Assembly (NCBI RefSeq): GCF_963853665.1
Contig: NZ_OY970459.1
Coordinates: 3,410,001-3,474,000, forward strand
Direction of reading: 5' to 3'
Source: Mycobacterium decipiens
Lineage (GTDB): Bacteria; Actinomycetota; Actinomycetes; Mycobacteriales; Mycobacteriaceae
Length of the DNA: 64,000 nt
The notes beneath the pieces are model-generated. The model was given only the letters and a program-made list of their open reading frames with translations, did not search any database and was not told the origin of the DNA. The position numbers and the translations under genes are program-made. Below, one piece after another: positions 45,725-59,500 of the stretch (position 1 is its first letter; each line of letters starts with the position of its first letter).

Positions 45725-47012
45725 CGCTGCTCCGCATCTGTGACTTACCCGCGGGTGATTGCCGATTCGGGGTGGGCGTGTGTGCGCCCAGGACCCGGTC
45801 CGACAGCAAACCGAGGCAGCTCAGGTTGGGGAACCCCGGCCCCTGGGTGAGTCCGGACAGGGTCGGCAGGAACAGCTTGGGTGTGACCTCGGCGACCGCC
45901 AGGTCGTAGCCGATCGCTTCCTGCAGGCGGTCGGCGGCCAGCGGTCCACCCAGCCCCAGCTCGAGCAGGTCGAGCGCGTCCTGACTGAATAGTGAGGTAA
46001 ACCACAGCGGGTCGGCGCCGGAGCCGTCGATGACGAGATCGAATCCGTGCACCGTCTCGAAGTTCTCGCTGCCCCGGTTGGTGGACAGCGTCAACCGGAT
46101 CTGCCCGTGGCGGCCCACCGCGTGGGCGACCCGGCCACGCAGGTGATGGATGCGGTCATCGGCCAGCAGCGCTTCCTGCACGTTCGCCGAGAACACTCCT
46201 CGGTCGGTGCGGGCCAAGGCATCGCGCCGTTCGTCGAGGGTCAGGGCCGTCCAGTCGGTCGGATCCGAGAACAGCGAGTTCTCGAAAAACCCTTCGCCGC
46301 GAGTGAACAGGGTCACCTGCGGGGAGATGACGGTGATGGTCGAAACCCGGTGCCGGAAGAGCTCGTTGAGCATCGAAGCGGCCGTCTCACCGCCACCGAT
46401 CACCGCGACCCGCTCGGCGTTGATCCGGTCGTGGCCGGCGGCACGGTCCCAGAACTGTGCGATCGAGAACACCCGTGGGTTTCCGGGCAGCAGCGACTTT
46501 TCGGCCTGGCCGGGCCCGGTGATCATCAACGCGTCGGCGTGCAGGGTGGCTTCGTGGGTGCGCAGCGCCCAGCGGTCGCCGGTGACGGCTAGCCCGTCGA
46601 CCTCGCCGTGGATCACCTTGAGGCCGACGTGATCGGCCACCCAGGCGAGGTATTGGCCCCACCTGCGATGGGTGGGCGCCGGGCGACCCCGGTCGATCCA
46701 TTCAGCGAATGACGCGGTGGCGATCAAGTAGGACTGCCAGCTGTAGCGGGTCATCCGCTCGTCGAGTTCGGCGTTACGCCGCGGCACCAGCGCCGACCGG
46801 TAGGGGAAGCCGACATCCTTTTCCGGGCTGGTGCCTAGCCGGTGCGCCCCGTCCGTCCAGCCGCCGCTCGCCTGCCAGTTGGCGGCGACTCCGATGCGTT
46901 CGACGGCGATCACGTCGGGCGCATCCACGCCCATGTCACGCAGCACGGATGCCTTGGCCGCGACCGCGACCGCCTTGGCTCCGGCACCAAGCACGGCAAG
47001 CGTCGAAGTCAT
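45702..47012 (-). CDS. mbtG: Lysine N6-hydroxylase of mycobactin synthesis
   Basis: A 436-residue flavin-dependent N-hydroxylating monooxygenase that hydroxylates the lysine ε-amino groups of mycobactin. The N-terminal FAD-binding fold has AVLGAGAKAVAVAAKA, and the NADPH-binding Rossmann motif is VAVIGGGETAASML (~residue 210). The C-terminal DLAVAEVTPKLFLPTLSG matches the family. The start ATG 47012 overlaps the mbtF stop (ATGA). The last ~15 residues differ from the M. tuberculosis protein as I recall it, although the frame is intact. Confidence 0.95.
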   Translation of the reverse strand: MTSTLAVLGAGAKAVAVAAKASVLRDMGVDAPDVIAVERIGVAANWQASGGWTDGAHRLGTSPEKDVGFPYRSALVPRRNAELDERMTRYSWQSYLIATASFAEWIDRGRPAPTHRRWGQYLAWVADHVGLKVIHGEVDGLAVTGDRWALRTHEATLHADALMITGPGQAEKSLLPGNPRVFSIAQFWDRAAGHDRINAERVAVIGGGETAASMLNELFRHRVSTITVISPQVTLFTRGEGFFENSLFSDPTDWTALTLDERRDALARTDRGVFSANVQEALLADDRIHHLRGRVAHAVGRHGQIRLTLSTNRGSENFETVHGFDLVIDGSGADPLWFTSLFSQDALDLLELGLGGPLAADRLQEAIGYDLAVAEVTPKLFLPTLSGLTQGPGFPNLSCLGLLSDRVLGAHTPTPNRQSPAGKSQMRSSDERQSLR

Positions 47013-50000
47013 GGGGCAATCTCCACTAGCGCCTCCTGCCACAGCGACTGCAGCGCGGCGATGTCGTCGGCGCGCAGGATGTCGGGCAGTGCGCGCCACT
47101 GCGCGGCCAGCACCGGTGCGTCGGCGGGCCCGAGCAGCGCCACCAGCACCGTCAGTTCGTGGCGCACCGCCTGTTCGGGTTCGGGCAGTTGCCCCATCCC
47201 GGCCAGCAGTGCGCGATCGATCTTCAGGTCGCCAACGCCGACGTGCAGGCTACCCAGATAGTTCAGCAACAGTTGGGGTTCGGGGAGGGCGCGGAGTCGC
47301 TCGCCGGTGTCGGCCCGCAAATACCGCAGCAGGCCGTAGTCGATGCCGGCGCCGGGTATGCGCGCGATGTCGGTGGCGCCATCGGAGTGGATGCGCAACG
47401 GATAGATCGCGCTGAGCAACCCGACCGTGTCGCCGGTATCGGTGGTGACGTCGACGTCGACGTCGGCACGGCCGTGCGTCTCCAGCGCCAACAGCGGCGC
47501 CGGCGTCTGCTGGCCGCGTTGCCGCCGCCAAGCGGTCACCGTCCGCGCGGCGGCGGTCGCCAGCAGTTCGGTCATCGGCTGCCCCAGCGAAAGCAGCCGC
47601 GCAGTCAGATCGGCGTCACAACTGGAGATGCTGATCGCTAGATTGCGAACCCTATCGGTCTGCGGCGCCACCCTGCGGGCACCCAACGGCGGATCCGCGC
47701 CCGTGAGTTCTGCGGCCCAGAAGTCAGCGCTGTCCAGCGCCTGGGCCCGCTCGAGCAGCTGCCGCGACCACTGCCGGTAGCTGGTGTGCTCACGCGCCGG
47801 GGCGGGTCGGCGTCCCGCGGCCAGGGCGTGCAGACCAGCATCGAGTTCACCCATTACGATCCGCCACGATGCCGGGTCCAGCGCCAGCACGTGCGCCGTC
47901 AGCACGAGCACGCCTGGCCCGTCTGGTTCGCGCAGCCACACCGCCGAAACCAGCCGAGGTGCCGCCGGATCGAGGCTCGCCAGCGAGCGGGAGGTCTGCT
48001 CGGCGACGTCACTGACCAGATCACCGCTGACCCACGCTTCGCTCAGGATGTCGGTTTTTGCTTGTGGGACAAGCGCCATCGCGTCCCGGTCCAACCGGCA
48101 CCGCAGCACCTCGTGGCCGACGATGACAGCATCCAGCGCGGCGTTCAGGCCTTCGCGGGTGATCCCGGCGGGCAGCCTGATGGCCTCGGTCTGGGCGAGC
48201 CGACGCGGATCGCCGTACTCGTAGAGCCAATGCACGTTGGGCAGTGCCGGGATCGGCTCGCCGGCCTCATCGACGGGGGCGTGCCGTCCGGCATCGGCGT
48301 CGAGGGCCGCCGCAAGCTCGCGGATGGTGTCGCACTCGACCATCAGCCTGGCCCGCAGTGCCACCCCACGACGGCGGGCGGCCTGCACCACCGACAGGGC
48401 AACGATGCTGTCCAACCCCAGCTGCAGAAAGCCCGCGGTGACATCGACGTCGGAGGTTTCCAATACATCGCTGAATGCCTGGGCCAGCGCCATTTCGGTC
48501 GGCGTCTCGGGCGGGGTCGCCGCACCTTCGTCGGCCATAGTCTCGGAAACGATTGCTGCCAAAGCGTTTTCGTCGATCTTTCCGTGCGGGGTCAATGGCA
48601 ACTCGTCGACGACGACGATGTGATGCGGCACCAGGTACCGTGGCAGCCGATTGAGCAGCAGCGAACGGAGTTCGGCCACCGGCGGCGGGTTTGTCCCGCC
48701 CGCAACGTATGCCGTCAGGCGCGAGCCACCGGCATGGCTGCGGGCCGTCACATACGAGCCGCGCACTCCGTCGTGGCTGTTGAGCACCGCGGCGATCTCA
48801 CCCGGTTCGACGCGGAAACCGCGGATCTTCACCTGGGCGTCACTGCGGCCGAGGAACTCCAAACCACCATCGGGCAGCCGGCGTACCACATCTCCGGTGC
48901 GGTACATCCGGCTACCACGCCCGTTCGGCTCGGCGACAAACCGCGCGGCGGTCTCGGCCGCGCGTCCGAGGTAGCCGCGGGTCAACTGGCCGCCCGCCAG
49001 GTACAACTCGCCGGCGACGCCGTCCGGCACCGGCCGCAGCCAGGAGTCCATCACGTAGGCGCGGGTGGTCCGGGTCGGACGTCCGATGACCGGTCGGGCG
49101 TGCTCGGTGACGGTGGCGACCACGGCTTCGACGGTGGTCTCGGTAGGCCCGTAGCAGTTGAAGGCCGTCATGGCCGTGCGGGCGCAGTTCTCCTGGATCG
49201 TCCGCCACGCCGAGCTGCCCAGGGCCTCGCCACCAAGCGCAAGAACCGCCAGCGGCACCCGGTCCAGCAGTCCCGCGTTCTGCAGCTGGGCGAACATCGA
49301 CGGCGTGGTGTCGATCATGTCCAGCCCGAATCGGTCGATCGTGCCGACCAGCGCCTCGACGTCCCGCTGATCCTCGTCGCCGACGATGTGCACCGAGTGG
49401 CCGTCGAGCAGCGCCGCCAACGGCTGCCACGCCGCATCGAAGGTGAAAGACCAGGCATGCGCGACCCGAAGCGGTCGCCCGACCCGCGCGGCCGCCGGCC
49501 GCAGAACGCGCTCGATGTGGTCGTCGGCGTAGGCCGAAAGCGCCCGATGGGTGCCGATCACCCCCTTCGGGGTGCCGGTGGTGCCGGAGGTGAACACCGC
49601 ATAGGCCGCATGCTCCGGAGGTACCGTGGCCGCCCGGTACTCGGCCGGCGGCTCGGCGGCGATGCAAGCGGTGCACCATTCCTCGGCCATTTCCTCATCG
49701 ATGACGACCGGAGCCGACGTCTGGCGCAGGATCTCGGCGACACGCGCATCGGGCATCGCCGGGTCCAACGGCACGATCATGCCGCCGGCCTTCAGGATCG
49801 CCAGCATTGCGGCCACGTAGCGCGGACCGCGGGCCAGCCGGACCGCCACCGGGGTCTCGTTACCCACCCCGGCGCAGCGCAGCGCAGCGGCCAGCCGGTC
49901 GGCGAGTGCGTCCAGCTCCCGGTAGGTCAGTTGGCCGTCCGACCAGCTGACCGCCATCGCATCGGGCTTGGCCGCCGCGATTTCGGCGAATCGGGTATGC

Positions 50001-51403
50001 ACCGAGACTCCCGACGCGCTCAAGCCCGCCGGGCCGGGCCTTGTCGAATCGCACTCGCCGTCCAGCGCGACGCCGACGTCGCGTAGCGGCCGGTCCCACC
50101 GGCTGACCAGGCGCTGCACCACGGCCAGCACCCGCCTGCCGAGGTCTTCCGGCGCAATCGCGCCCAACGCGCCGTCCAGCACCTCCACCAGCACCGTGAG
50201 CTCACCGGTGCTCAGGTGCGCAGCGATGGTCACCGGAAAGTGCGACAAACTCTCCAACGCCACCGGGCGGAAAGTCACCCCATTGGCGACGAACTCCGCG
50301 GCACCCACCAGTTCGCCGGGCGGGAAGTTCTCGTACACCAGCAGGGTGTCGAACAGCTCACCGACGCCGGCGATGGAACGCAGCTCGGCATGCGCCAGAT
50401 AGCCATGGTCCCGCAGCGCCGCGGACTCACGTTGCAGCGCAACGCATTGCGCCCCGACCGTGTCGCGAGGGTCCAGCCGCACCCGCAACGGCACGGTGTT
50501 GATGAACAGGCCGACCATCGTCTCCACGCCCGACAGTTCGCTCGGCCTACCGGACACCGTCATGCCGAATGTCACATCGCTGCGGCCGGTGAACGCTGCA
50601 AGCATTGCGGCCCAGGCCATTTGAACAATCGTGTTGAGTGTGACACCGTGCGCACGGGCGGCGTCAACCAGCGTCCTGGTGGTATCGCTGTCTAGCCGCA
50701 CTTCGGTGCGACGTGGAATCCCTGCCTGCGGCGGGACCGCGGTTAGCGCCGGCGACAGCAGGGTCGGGCCGTCGAGGCCCAACAGGTGCTGGACCCACAA
50801 CGCGCGGCTGGCTGTCTCGTCCCGGCTGGCCAGCCAGCCGATGTAATCGCGATACGGCCGCGGTGGCGGCGGCAATGCGGCAACGTCCCCGCCAGCCCGA
50901 TACAACGCGAGCAGCTCGGAGACGAAAGGCGGCAACGACCACCCATCGATGACGATGTGGTGCGCGACGATGACCAGATGCCAATGTTGGTCCGGTAATT
51001 CGATGAGCAGGAACCGGATGAGCGGTCCCCGGCCAACGTCGAAACGGCGTCGGCGCTCTTCGGCTGTTAGGTGCTCGACCTCATCGGGGTTGGCACGCAC
51101 GCGCCGCCAGAGGACCTCGGCGGTGGTCGGGACCACCTGCACGGGCCGGCTCAGGTTGCCGTGTACGAAACTCGCCCGCAGGTTCGGGTGCCGGGCCAGC
51201 ATCGCGGCGGCGCACTCGCGCAGCAAGGCGATGTCGAGCGGGCCGACGGCGTCGGCAACCATCGCGATGACATACGGATCGGCCTCCGAAGAGTCGGAAC
51301 CGTACCCCGCACCGGTCAGCGTCGCCATCGAGAACAACCCCTGTTGCAGTGGGCTGAGCGCCATCACATCTTCGATGGCGACTCGCGCGTCGGCTCGCGT
51401 CAC
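47009..51403 (-). CDS. mbtF: Mycobactin nonribosomal peptide synthetase MbtF
   Basis: A 1464-residue NRPS module that adds the second lysine-derived unit of mycobactin, which becomes the cyclised hydroxylysine. Order of domains: condensation (~1–440, [12 protein letters not shown] with the HHxxxDG core); adenylation (~465–965, [20 protein letters not shown] and the YRTGD segment); carrier protein (~990–1060, [15 protein letters not shown] with the phosphopantetheine Ser); and a C-terminal condensation/epimerisation-like domain (~1080–1460). In that last domain the HHxxxDG motif is altered ([12 protein letters not shown]). Its start overlaps the mbtE stop by four bases. Confidence 0.95.
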   Translation of the reverse strand: MTRADARVAIEDVMALSPLQQGLFSMATLTGAGYGSDSSEADPYVIAMVADAVGPLDIALLRECAAAMLARHPNLRASFVHGNLSRPVQVVPTTAEVLWRRVRANPDEVEHLTAEERRRRFDVGRGPLIRFLLIELPDQHWHLVIVAHHIVIDGWSLPPFVSELLALYRAGGDVAALPPPPRPYRDYIGWLASRDETASRALWVQHLLGLDGPTLLSPALTAVPPQAGIPRRTEVRLDSDTTRTLVDAARAHGVTLNTIVQMAWAAMLAAFTGRSDVTFGMTVSGRPSELSGVETMVGLFINTVPLRVRLDPRDTVGAQCVALQRESAALRDHGYLAHAELRSIAGVGELFDTLLVYENFPPGELVGAAEFVANGVTFRPVALESLSHFPVTIAAHLSTGELTVLVEVLDGALGAIAPEDLGRRVLAVVQRLVSRWDRPLRDVGVALDGECDSTRPGPAGLSASGVSVHTRFAEIAAAKPDAMAVSWSDGQLTYRELDALADRLAAALRCAGVGNETPVAVRLARGPRYVAAMLAILKAGGMIVPLDPAMPDARVAEILRQTSAPVVIDEEMAEEWCTACIAAEPPAEYRAATVPPEHAAYAVFTSGTTGTPKGVIGTHRALSAYADDHIERVLRPAAARVGRPLRVAHAWSFTFDAAWQPLAALLDGHSVHIVGDEDQRDVEALVGTIDRFGLDMIDTTPSMFAQLQNAGLLDRVPLAVLALGGEALGSSAWRTIQENCARTAMTAFNCYGPTETTVEAVVATVTEHARPVIGRPTRTTRAYVMDSWLRPVPDGVAGELYLAGGQLTRGYLGRAAETAARFVAEPNGRGSRMYRTGDVVRRLPDGGLEFLGRSDAQVKIRGFRVEPGEIAAVLNSHDGVRGSYVTARSHAGGSRLTAYVAGGTNPPPVAELRSLLLNRLPRYLVPHHIVVVDELPLTPHGKIDENALAAIVSETMADEGAATPPETPTEMALAQAFSDVLETSDVDVTAGFLQLGLDSIVALSVVQAARRRGVALRARLMVECDTIRELAAALDADAGRHAPVDEAGEPIPALPNVHWLYEYGDPRRLAQTEAIRLPAGITREGLNAALDAVIVGHEVLRCRLDRDAMALVPQAKTDILSEAWVSGDLVSDVAEQTSRSLASLDPAAPRLVSAVWLREPDGPGVLVLTAHVLALDPASWRIVMGELDAGLHALAAGRRPAPAREHTSYRQWSRQLLERAQALDSADFWAAELTGADPPLGARRVAPQTDRVRNLAISISSCDADLTARLLSLGQPMTELLATAAARTVTAWRRQRGQQTPAPLLALETHGRADVDVDVTTDTGDTVGLLSAIYPLRIHSDGATDIARIPGAGIDYGLLRYLRADTGERLRALPEPQLLLNYLGSLHVGVGDLKIDRALLAGMGQLPEPEQAVRHELTVLVALLGPADAPVLAAQWRALPDILRADDIAALQSLWQEALVEIAP

Positions 51404-54400
51404 GGCTGGTGGTCCCAGGTCGCCCTCAGAGCTGCCAGCTCGTCCGGGGAAAGCCCTGATGTGCTCATCGGCGCGTGATGCGTGTCGTCCGGCTCCGCCT
51501 CGATCTGCGACTTGGCGTCGACCGCCGCGGCGAGCTCGTGCAGAACGGGATGCTCGAAAACCATCCGCGCCATCAGCCGCAACCCGGCATCCCGGGCCCG
51601 TGCGGCCACCTGGGTCGCCAAGATGCTATCGCCGCCGAGGTTGAAGAAGTCGTCGTGGCGACCGAAGTGCGGAACCTCCAGCACGTCGGTGAGGATGGCC
51701 GCCAATGCCCGCTCGGTGTCGGTGTTGGGCGGCTCGGCCGGAACCGGTGCCGCCTGGGCAGGGGCGGGCCGGTCGATGTTGGCCAAGCCGGCGAGCAGTT
51801 CCAGTTGGCCGTCGGCATGCCACACCCCGCGCTCACCGCTGCGGTAGAGCCGCGAACCTGCTGGCGCGGCGAACGGATCGGCAACGAATCGGGTCGCGGT
51901 CGCCGAGGCACGTGCCAACCTGGCGCCGACAGCCGGACCGCCACCGTAGTAGACATCGCCCACCGCGCCGATCGGAACCGGGTTGAGCCAGTTGTCGAGA
52001 AGGTATACCCGGGCCGTGCCGATACTCGACCGGTCCAGAATGCGCTGTCTGGCTTGCGCATCGACGATCTCGACCTCGCGCAGCGGTTGGTCCGGACGGT
52101 CGGCGAACGCCTCGATCACGCGGACGAGCCAGTTGGCGAACCGTTGCGCGGTGCTGCGTTCATACAACTCGGTTCGGTAAATGACGTGTCCGCGGTAGCC
52201 GTCGTGGCAGGCGAAGAAGTTGACCGATAGATCGGCATGCGCGGCGTCGAACGTCGGCTCCAGCACCCTAAACGTGGTATCACCGTCTGGCCCGGTGTCG
52301 ATGACGCGGTCGGGCGGCAACTGTTCGCGAACGTGCACCACGACATCGAACAGCGGATTGCGGGACAGCGACCGAACCGGGCTGACCGCCTCCACCACCT
52401 GGTCGAACGGCAGGTCCTGATGCGCATACGCCGCCAGCGCCATCTCCCTGGTCCGCCGCAGCACCTCACGCAGCGTGGGGTTCCCGCGCAGGTCGTTACG
52501 CAGCACCAGGATGTTAATGAAGAACCCAATTAGCTGGTCCAAGTTGGACTCGCCGCGACCGGCCACCGGGGTGCCGATGGGGATGTCCACGCTGCCACCG
52601 GCCTTGTGCAGCACCACCGCGACGGCGGCCTGCAGCAGCATGAACTCGGTGCTGTGCAGGTCGCGGCTCAGGGCGGCCAGCTTGTCGCGGGTCGCCGCGC
52701 CCACGCTGAACTCGACAGCAGCACCGGCACCACCGAGCACGGCCGGGCGCGGAAAGTCCGGGCGCAGACCGTTTTCACCGGCCAGCCCCTCGAGCTGGCG
52801 GATCCAGTAGTCACGTTGCGGACCGACGATGCCCGCACCTGGGTCGAGCAACGCCGCCTGCCAGACGCCGTAGTCGCCGTACTGCACCGGCAGCGGTTCC
52901 CACGACGGCCGTTGTCCGGCGCTGCGGGCCAGGTAGGCGGTCAGCAGATCGGTGAACAGCACCCCGGCCGACCAGTGGTCGCCGGCGATGTGGTGCACCA
53001 CCAACGACAGCACGTGTCGCTCCGGCATGCTCAGCAACGCCGCGCGGATCGGCCAGTCGGTCTCCAGATCGAAAACGTACCGTCGCTCGTTGTCCAGTTC
53101 GGCTTGCAGCCAGGCCTCGTCGGGCCCGGCGGCGCGCCGCACCGGTACCTGGGCGGGCGGTTGGATGATCTGGTGTGGCACGCCACCGATTTCGCGGTAG
53201 ACCGTGCGCAGGATCTCGTGCCGGGCCACGACGTCGGTGATCCCCGCCGCGAGGGCGTCGGTGTCGCAGGGCCCATGCAGTGCCGCGGCGAAGGGAATGT
53301 TGTTGACGGCGTTGGGACCGTCGAAGCGATAGGTGAACCAGGTACGCAGCTGTGACGACGACATCCGCACCGGCCCGTCGTGGTTCACCCGAGTCAACCG
53401 CGGCCGTGCCGTATCCGGATCCAACGTATCGATGTGTCCGGCCAGCCCCGCCACCGTGGCGAGTTCGAAGATCTCCCGCACGCCGATGTCCACGCCGAAC
53501 GTGTTACGCACGGCCGCAACGAGTTTGGTTGCCAGCAGCGAATGTCCGCCGAGGTCGAAGAACGAGTCGTCGGCGCCGACTCGGTCCCGGTCGAGCAGGC
53601 TACCGAAAAGTTGGGCAAGACGCCGTTCGGTAGCGGTTTCCGGCTCGCGGAACTCGGTGCCGGAAGCGATCTGCGGATCCGGCAGCGCTGCGCGGTCGAT
53701 CTTGCCGTGCGCGGTGATCGGAATCTCTTCCAGCACCACGTAGGCCGCGGGCACCATGTATTCGGGCAGTGCTGCGGCCACCCGGGCGCGGATCCGGTCG
53801 AGGTCGACCCCAAGGACATCAGCCGGTCCGCCCTCACCCGCTGCGGGCGTCACGTAGCCGACCAGACTCTTGCCCAGCCGCGGCAGGTCGCTCACCACCA
53901 CAACGGCCTGTCCGACGGTGGGATCGACCGAGATGGCCGCCGCCACGTCACCGAGTTCGATCCGGAAGCCGCGTATCTTGACCTGTTCATCGGCACGGCC
54001 CACGAACTCGATGTCGCCGTCGGCATTGCGGCGCGCCAGATCCCCAGATCGGTACATTCGGGATCCGGGATTTACCGGGTCGGCGACGAATCGCTCCGCG
54101 GTCAGGCCGGCGCGGCGATGGTATCCGTACGCGACATGGGTTCCGCCAATATAAATCTCGCCGATCACGCCGACCGGCACGGGCCGCAGCGAGTCGTCGA
54201 GCAGGTGCATGGTGGTGTTGATCTTGGGCCGGCCAATGGGAACGATGCGGGTGCCCTGTGGGCCCTCCACCTTGTACCGGCTGGCGTTGATCACGGTTTC
54301 GGTCGGACCGTAGAAGTTGTGCAGCAGGGCGTCGAACGTCGCGTGGAACTTGTCGGCCACCTCACCGGGCAGCGGCTCTCCGCCGATGGGTACCCGCTGC

Positions 54401-56589
54401 AATGTCCGCCACTGGTTGACGCCCGGCAGCGACAGAAAGAGGCCGAGCAGGGACGGCACGAAATGCATTGCCGTGATCCCCTCATCGCGCAACAGGGCGG
54501 TCAGATACCCGATGTCGGTGAGTCCCCCGGGGCGTGGGATCACCATCCGCGCGCCACAGGCCAGCATGCCGAAGATCTCGGCGATCGACACATCGAAGCT
54601 GGGCGAGGCGACCTGCAGCAGCCGGTCGGTGTTGTCGATCTCGTACTCGCCCTTGAACCAGACAAAGTACTCCGCGACCGGGCGGTGTGGCACCGAGACG
54701 CCCTTGGGCAATCCGGTGGTACCGGACGTGTAGATCAGATACGCCGTGTTGTCCGGCCGTAGCGGCCGGATCCGATCGGCGTCGGTGGGATTATCGGCCC
54801 GGTATCCGGCAAGCTCAGGTACCGGCTCGCGCAGCACCAGTTTCGCGTCGCAGTCCTCGAGGATGAAGTCCAGCCGGTCTTGCGGGTAGGTGGGGTCCAC
54901 GGGGACATAGGCCGCACCGGCCTTGACCACTCCCAAAGCCGTGACGATCAGGTCCGGCGATTTGTCGAGCAGCACAGCGACCCGGTCTTCACTGCCTATC
55001 CCCTGCCCGATCAGCCAGTGCGCCAACCGGTTTGACGCCTTACTGAGGTCGCGGTAGGTGACGCGGTTGCCCTCATAGACCAGGGCGATGGCATCTGGAA
55101 TGCGCTCGGTCTGCTCGTTGACCAGGTCCACGACGGTCTTCGGAGCGGTGTCGAACTTCTCGCCGCAGGACACCTGGCGCAGCCACTCGGCGTCGCGCTC
55201 ACCCATCAGCGCCAACCCCGACAACGCCTGGTCCGGTGCGGCCAGAGCGTTGTCGATCAGCACACCGAAGTGTTCCAGCATCTGCTTCGCCAGTGCGGGT
55301 TCGAGAATCTCAAGCAGGTATTCGGCCTCGACCAGCGCACCGGTGCGGTCGAATTCGACCATGAAGCCCAGCGGCAGCGCCGTGACGTTGCTGCGCAGTT
55401 CATAGCGCTCGCACTCGATGCCTGGCGGGTTGAATCCGCCACCGTCGGACTCCCGGAAGCCGAAGCTGACCCGGGTCAGGCGCTCGGCACCGTGGCGGCG
55501 ATCGGGATTCAGTTCCCGTACCACCCGGTCGAGGTTGACCCGTTGGTGTGCGAATGCCCCTGCGGTGATTTCGCTGGTCGCGGCCAGCAACTCGCGGAAG
55601 CTCATTGCCGACCGCGGTCGCAGCCGCATCACCACCGTGTTGCCGAAATAGCCGATGGCATCGTCGGTTCCGGCGCCTCGGTTGAGCACCGGTGCGGCTA
55701 CGAGGAAGTCGTCACTGTGGGTATAGCGATGCACCAAGGCGCCGAACGCGGCCAGCAGCACCATGTAGGGGGTGCAGCCGGTGTCCTTGGCCATCGCGGT
55801 CACCCGCGCCGCAGTGTCGGCGGGCAGCCGCAGCGTGCTGCGGGCGGCGCGCCAATTGGTCGGCACGCTCGTTCCGGCAGGCCCGGGAAGTTCCAGTGGC
55901 TCGGGCGGATCGGCCATGACGGCCCGCCAGTAGGCGAGGTCGGCTTCGGTGGTGTCCGGTCCGGCGGCGGCCGATGAACGGTGTTCTGGCCCCAGGTCAG
56001 CGTCCGAGTAGGCCTGGGTGAGATCGGCAAAGAACACCCGCCACGAACCGTCATCCCAGGCGATGTGGTGGGCCACCAACAGCAGCACATGTTCGTCGGA
56101 AGCGATGCGCACCATCGTGATCCGCAACGGCGCGTCGGTGGAAAGGTCGAAGGGGGTGGAGAATTCACGTTGTGCCAGCACCTCCAGGCGCAGGCGCTGG
56201 GCATGTTCGGACAGGTCGGTCAGGTCGTGTTGCGCCCAGCGGGGGCGGAGATCCTCATGCACCGCCGGCCGGGGGTCGCCGTCGTCGCCGACGGTGTAGG
56301 TGGTGCGCAGGATCCGATGCCGCTGCGCGACGGCGTTCACGGCTTCGTGTAGCCGGGTCAGATCGACGTCACCGGTGATGCGATAGGACACACAGACATT
56401 GAGCAACGCACGGCTCGGATCGGCCATCTGCACGAACCACATCCGGGCCTGGCCATCGGAGAGTTTGTCGTCATCGTGCGGGCCGGGGGCCTTGACAACA
56501 GACGAGAGGCCGCGGTCGGCGAGCCTGCGCCGGAGCAGTTCCAGCCGGGCCTCGTCGAGGCGGGCGCCGGTGTCGACGGTTTCAGTCAC
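51400..56589 (-). CDS. mbtE: Mycobactin nonribosomal peptide synthetase MbtE
   Basis: A 1729-residue NRPS that introduces the first hydroxylysine. The GTG start 56589 overlaps the mbtD stop by eight bases; an upstream ATG at 56634 is less likely. Domains: condensation (~20–450, [13 protein letters not shown]); adenylation (~475–980, [20 protein letters not shown]); carrier ([17 protein letters not shown], ~1045); second condensation (~1080–1530, [12 protein letters not shown], where the usual DG after H is DH); a short piece of an adenylation C-terminus ([19 protein letters not shown] through YRSGERG); and a second carrier ([15 protein letters not shown], ~1645). The second module therefore lacks the adenylation core. 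Confidence 0.95.
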   Translation of the reverse strand: MTETVDTGARLDEARLELLRRRLADRGLSSVVKAPGPHDDDKLSDGQARMWFVQMADPSRALLNVCVSYRITGDVDLTRLHEAVNAVAQRHRILRTTYTVGDDGDPRPAVHEDLRPRWAQHDLTDLSEHAQRLRLEVLAQREFSTPFDLSTDAPLRITMVRIASDEHVLLLVAHHIAWDDGSWRVFFADLTQAYSDADLGPEHRSSAAAGPDTTEADLAYWRAVMADPPEPLELPGPAGTSVPTNWRAARSTLRLPADTAARVTAMAKDTGCTPYMVLLAAFGALVHRYTHSDDFLVAAPVLNRGAGTDDAIGYFGNTVVMRLRPRSAMSFRELLAATSEITAGAFAHQRVNLDRVVRELNPDRRHGAERLTRVSFGFRESDGGGFNPPGIECERYELRSNVTALPLGFMVEFDRTGALVEAEYLLEILEPALAKQMLEHFGVLIDNALAAPDQALSGLALMGERDAEWLRQVSCGEKFDTAPKTVVDLVNEQTERIPDAIALVYEGNRVTYRDLSKASNRLAHWLIGQGIGSEDRVAVLLDKSPDLIVTALGVVKAGAAYVPVDPTYPQDRLDFILEDCDAKLVLREPVPELAGYRADNPTDADRIRPLRPDNTAYLIYTSGTTGLPKGVSVPHRPVAEYFVWFKGEYEIDNTDRLLQVASPSFDVSIAEIFGMLACGARMVIPRPGGLTDIGYLTALLRDEGITAMHFVPSLLGLFLSLPGVNQWRTLQRVPIGGEPLPGEVADKFHATFDALLHNFYGPTETVINASRYKVEGPQGTRIVPIGRPKINTTMHLLDDSLRPVPVGVIGEIYIGGTHVAYGYHRRAGLTAERFVADPVNPGSRMYRSGDLARRNADGDIEFVGRADEQVKIRGFRIELGDVAAAISVDPTVGQAVVVVSDLPRLGKSLVGYVTPAAGEGGPADVLGVDLDRIRARVAAALPEYMVPAAYVVLEEIPITAHGKIDRAALPDPQIASGTEFREPETATERRLAQLFGSLLDRDRVGADDSFFDLGGHSLLATKLVAAVRNTFGVDIGVREIFELATVAGLAGHIDTLDPDTARPRLTRVNHDGPVRMSSSQLRTWFTYRFDGPNAVNNIPFAAALHGPCDTDALAAGITDVVARHEILRTVYREIGGVPHQIIQPPAQVPVRRAAGPDEAWLQAELDNERRYVFDLETDWPIRAALLSMPERHVLSLVVHHIAGDHWSAGVLFTDLLTAYLARSAGQRPSWEPLPVQYGDYGVWQAALLDPGAGIVGPQRDYWIRQLEGLAGENGLRPDFPRPAVLGGAGAAVEFSVGAATRDKLAALSRDLHSTEFMLLQAAVAVVLHKAGGSVDIPIGTPVAGRGESNLDQLIGFFINILVLRNDLRGNPTLREVLRRTREMALAAYAHQDLPFDQVVEAVSPVRSLSRNPLFDVVVHVREQLPPDRVIDTGPDGDTTFRVLEPTFDAAHADLSVNFFACHDGYRGHVIYRTELYERSTAQRFANWLVRVIEAFADRPDQPLREVEIVDAQARQRILDRSSIGTARVYLLDNWLNPVPIGAVGDVYYGGGPAVGARLARASATATRFVADPFAAPAGSRLYRSGERGVWHADGQLELLAGLANIDRPAPAQAAPVPAEPPNTDTERALAAILTDVLEVPHFGRHDDFFNLGGDSILATQVAARARDAGLRLMARMVFEHPVLHELAAAVDAKSQIEAEPDDTHHAPMSTSGLSPDELAALRATWDHQP

Positions 56590-59500
56590 GCGAAATGTCC
56601 ACTTTCTGTGCTGTGTAAGAGTGCTCGCCGGCACGTCCGAGTTTCGCGACGAGTTCGTCGCCGGTGATTTCGTCCAGCAGCGCGGCCAGAGGGACCGTGC
56701 GGCCGGTCACCCGCTTGAGGCGTTTGCGCAGGTCCACTGCCAGCATTGAGTCGACGCCCAGATCGAACAGAGATTGCGCCAGGTTCAATTCCCCGGCCTG
56801 CGGCATTCCGAGCACGGCCGCCAACTGGGTGCGCACCGCGTCCACGATCGTCAGGTTGCCGTCCACCGGGCGGTCGCCCGGTTCGGACTTCGTGCTCGCC
56901 AAGAAGATCTGAAACCGGGCCTCGTCGGCCGAGAACACCAGCGGGTCAACACGGTACTCGTACAGGCTCGCCTCGATCGCCTGCAGCGGCGGCATCTGGC
57001 GCAGCCCGGAACGCTCGATCTGTGCGACCGATGCCGCATCGACGATGCCCGGGCTTGCGGTGCCATCAGTGGTGCCCTGCCACAAACCGAATTTCACGGC
57101 CACACAGTGCCTACCCGTGGCGCGCAGCTGGGCCGCCATAACGTCGAGCAGGCGATTGGCCGCGGAGTACCCGACGTGCCCCCGTCCGCCCCACACCCCC
57201 GAAACCGAGGAACACAGCAGCGTTCGGGTATCCGGGCGGATCGGCCACAGCCGCATCAGCTGGGCCAGGCCGAGGACCTTGGCCGCGAAGTTGTCAGCGA
57301 CGCCAACCGACGTCAGCCTGGCGGCTGTGCCGAAGGTGGCCTTACCCGCAGCGTGCACCACCAACGAGGCACCGGTCCCACCGTATTCGGCGGCCACCAA
57401 CGCTAATTGGGCATCATCGGTGATGTCGCACGGCGGCGATATCAGCACGGTGCCATGTGGTGCCGCCAGCGCGGCCAGCGCCGCCGGGTCCGCGGCGCGG
57501 CGGCTCAGCAGCACGATGCGCCGCGCGCCATGTTCGGCGAAATACCGGGCGTAGTGCAGACCGATCGCACCGGCACCACCGGTGATGACGACGTCGTCGA
57601 GCACGCCGGAGTCCAATGACCACCCCGGGGCGACCGGAGCATCGCCGAGAGTGCGCTGCAACAGCGCGTACCCGCTGCCGCAGCTGCGCAGCGCGGTCTC
57701 ACCGGGACCGGCCAGCAGCGCATCGACGATCGTGCCGCCGGCAGCCGGCGCCACGTCCCACGACGGCAGGTCCAGGTGGCTGAAAGTTTGGTCGGGATAC
57801 TCGAATCCGATGCTGCGGTGCATTGCGGCCAGCGCGGCCTGGCCGGCTGAGGGCACCGTGTCCGCTTGGCCGACCTGCTCGGCGCCGGCGGTGACCAGAC
57901 AGACCGATTGGCAGCGTGGACCGCCCCGCGTCGGATAGTCCAGCAATCCGGCCCCGACCAGGTCGGCAAGCGCACCGGCGGCCCGAGCCGCGTCGGTGTG
58001 TTCGAAGTCGGGCGCGATCACCACAACCAGCTCCGCATCCTGCGGCGCGGTCAGCTCGGTCGCGGGATGTGAATCGATTGCCGCACGAAGCATTTGGGCG
58101 CACGGGCCGTGTGCGCCGAGATCGAGCACGGCGAGGTGACGGTGCTGCCCCGCGGCCGGCAGGGACGGCGTCATCCGATCCCAGCGCTCAACCGCAATGG
58201 TCGGTCCGGGAGTCAGTCCGGGCACCGGCGGCAGCGGCTCCGGGTGCGCCCACATCGGCACGGCGCGCATCGGCGCGTTGGGGAAGCCGCGCAAGCCGAC
58301 GTCGCTCTCGACCGGGCCACCGCAGCACAGCTCACCCCATGCGTAGCCGGGATCAGCCACCGCCGCGGTCACGATATTCGCCGACAGCGCATCGACCAGC
58401 GGCTCGCGGCGACGCGCCGACCCGACCAGCACCGCAGGACCGTCCGGCAGGTCGGCGGAGCTCTCGCAGTTCTGACCGATCGCGAACAACAACGTAGGAT
58501 GGGCCGACAGCTCGATGAACGACCTTGCCCCACAACGGATTGCCGACTCGATAGCTCGATCGAACCGCACGGTGTGCCGCAAGTTTGCATACCAGTAGTC
58601 GGCAAAGGTCGTGCCCGGCGCCACCACATCACCGGCGGTACCACCGATGAATTGCACCGGCGCCTCCGTGAATTCCGAGTTGGGTAGCTGTGCGAGCAGT
58701 TCATCGTGGAGTGGCTCGAGCACGCTGGTATGCACCGGGAAGCCCACGGTGATCTCACGGGCGAATCGACCGCCAGAACGGACCCTGTCAACGATGGCCA
58801 GCACCGCTTCCCGGTCACCGGACACCGCGATGGTCGAGGCGGCGTTGACTACAGACAGTTCCAGCCAGCCGTCGGTGGCCGCGATGAGCGGACTCGCCTC
58901 CCGTTCGCTGATGCCCAGCGCCGCAACCGCATGGCAACCGGGCAGGCGATCCACCACACCGGCGCGGGCCGCGACCACGGCGACGGCATCCGACAACGTG
59001 ATACTTCCGGCGATATAGGCGGCCGCCACTTCGCCGAGACTATGACCGACCGTGAGGTCGGGCAGCACACCGCAGGAGCGCCAAACCTCCGCCAGCGCAA
59101 CGGCGTGGACGAATTGCGCGCCTTCGATTTCGGTCTCGCAGAACTGCGGCTCGGCACCGACAATCGGGGCGGGCACGGCGGTGAGGTAGCGCAGCGGCGA
59201 CACGACCCCGGCGTCCTCGAATGCCGCAGCACACGCGTCGGTTGCGGCCCGGTAGGCCGGCAGCTCCTGGTAGGCGACGGCACCCATGCCTGGCCATTGA
59301 CCGCCCTGACCGGGAAAGACGAACGCCTGGCGCGGGGCCGTGCCATGCGCCGAGCAGGCGACCAGCGGATGCTCGCGCCCGGCGGCCAGCGCGCGCAACC
59401 CGTCGACAAGCTCGATTGAGTCCGCGGCGCGCACGACCGCCCGGCAGCTGCGGACCCGTCGGATACGGTGCAGGTGCCGGGCCACCTCGGTCACCGTCGT

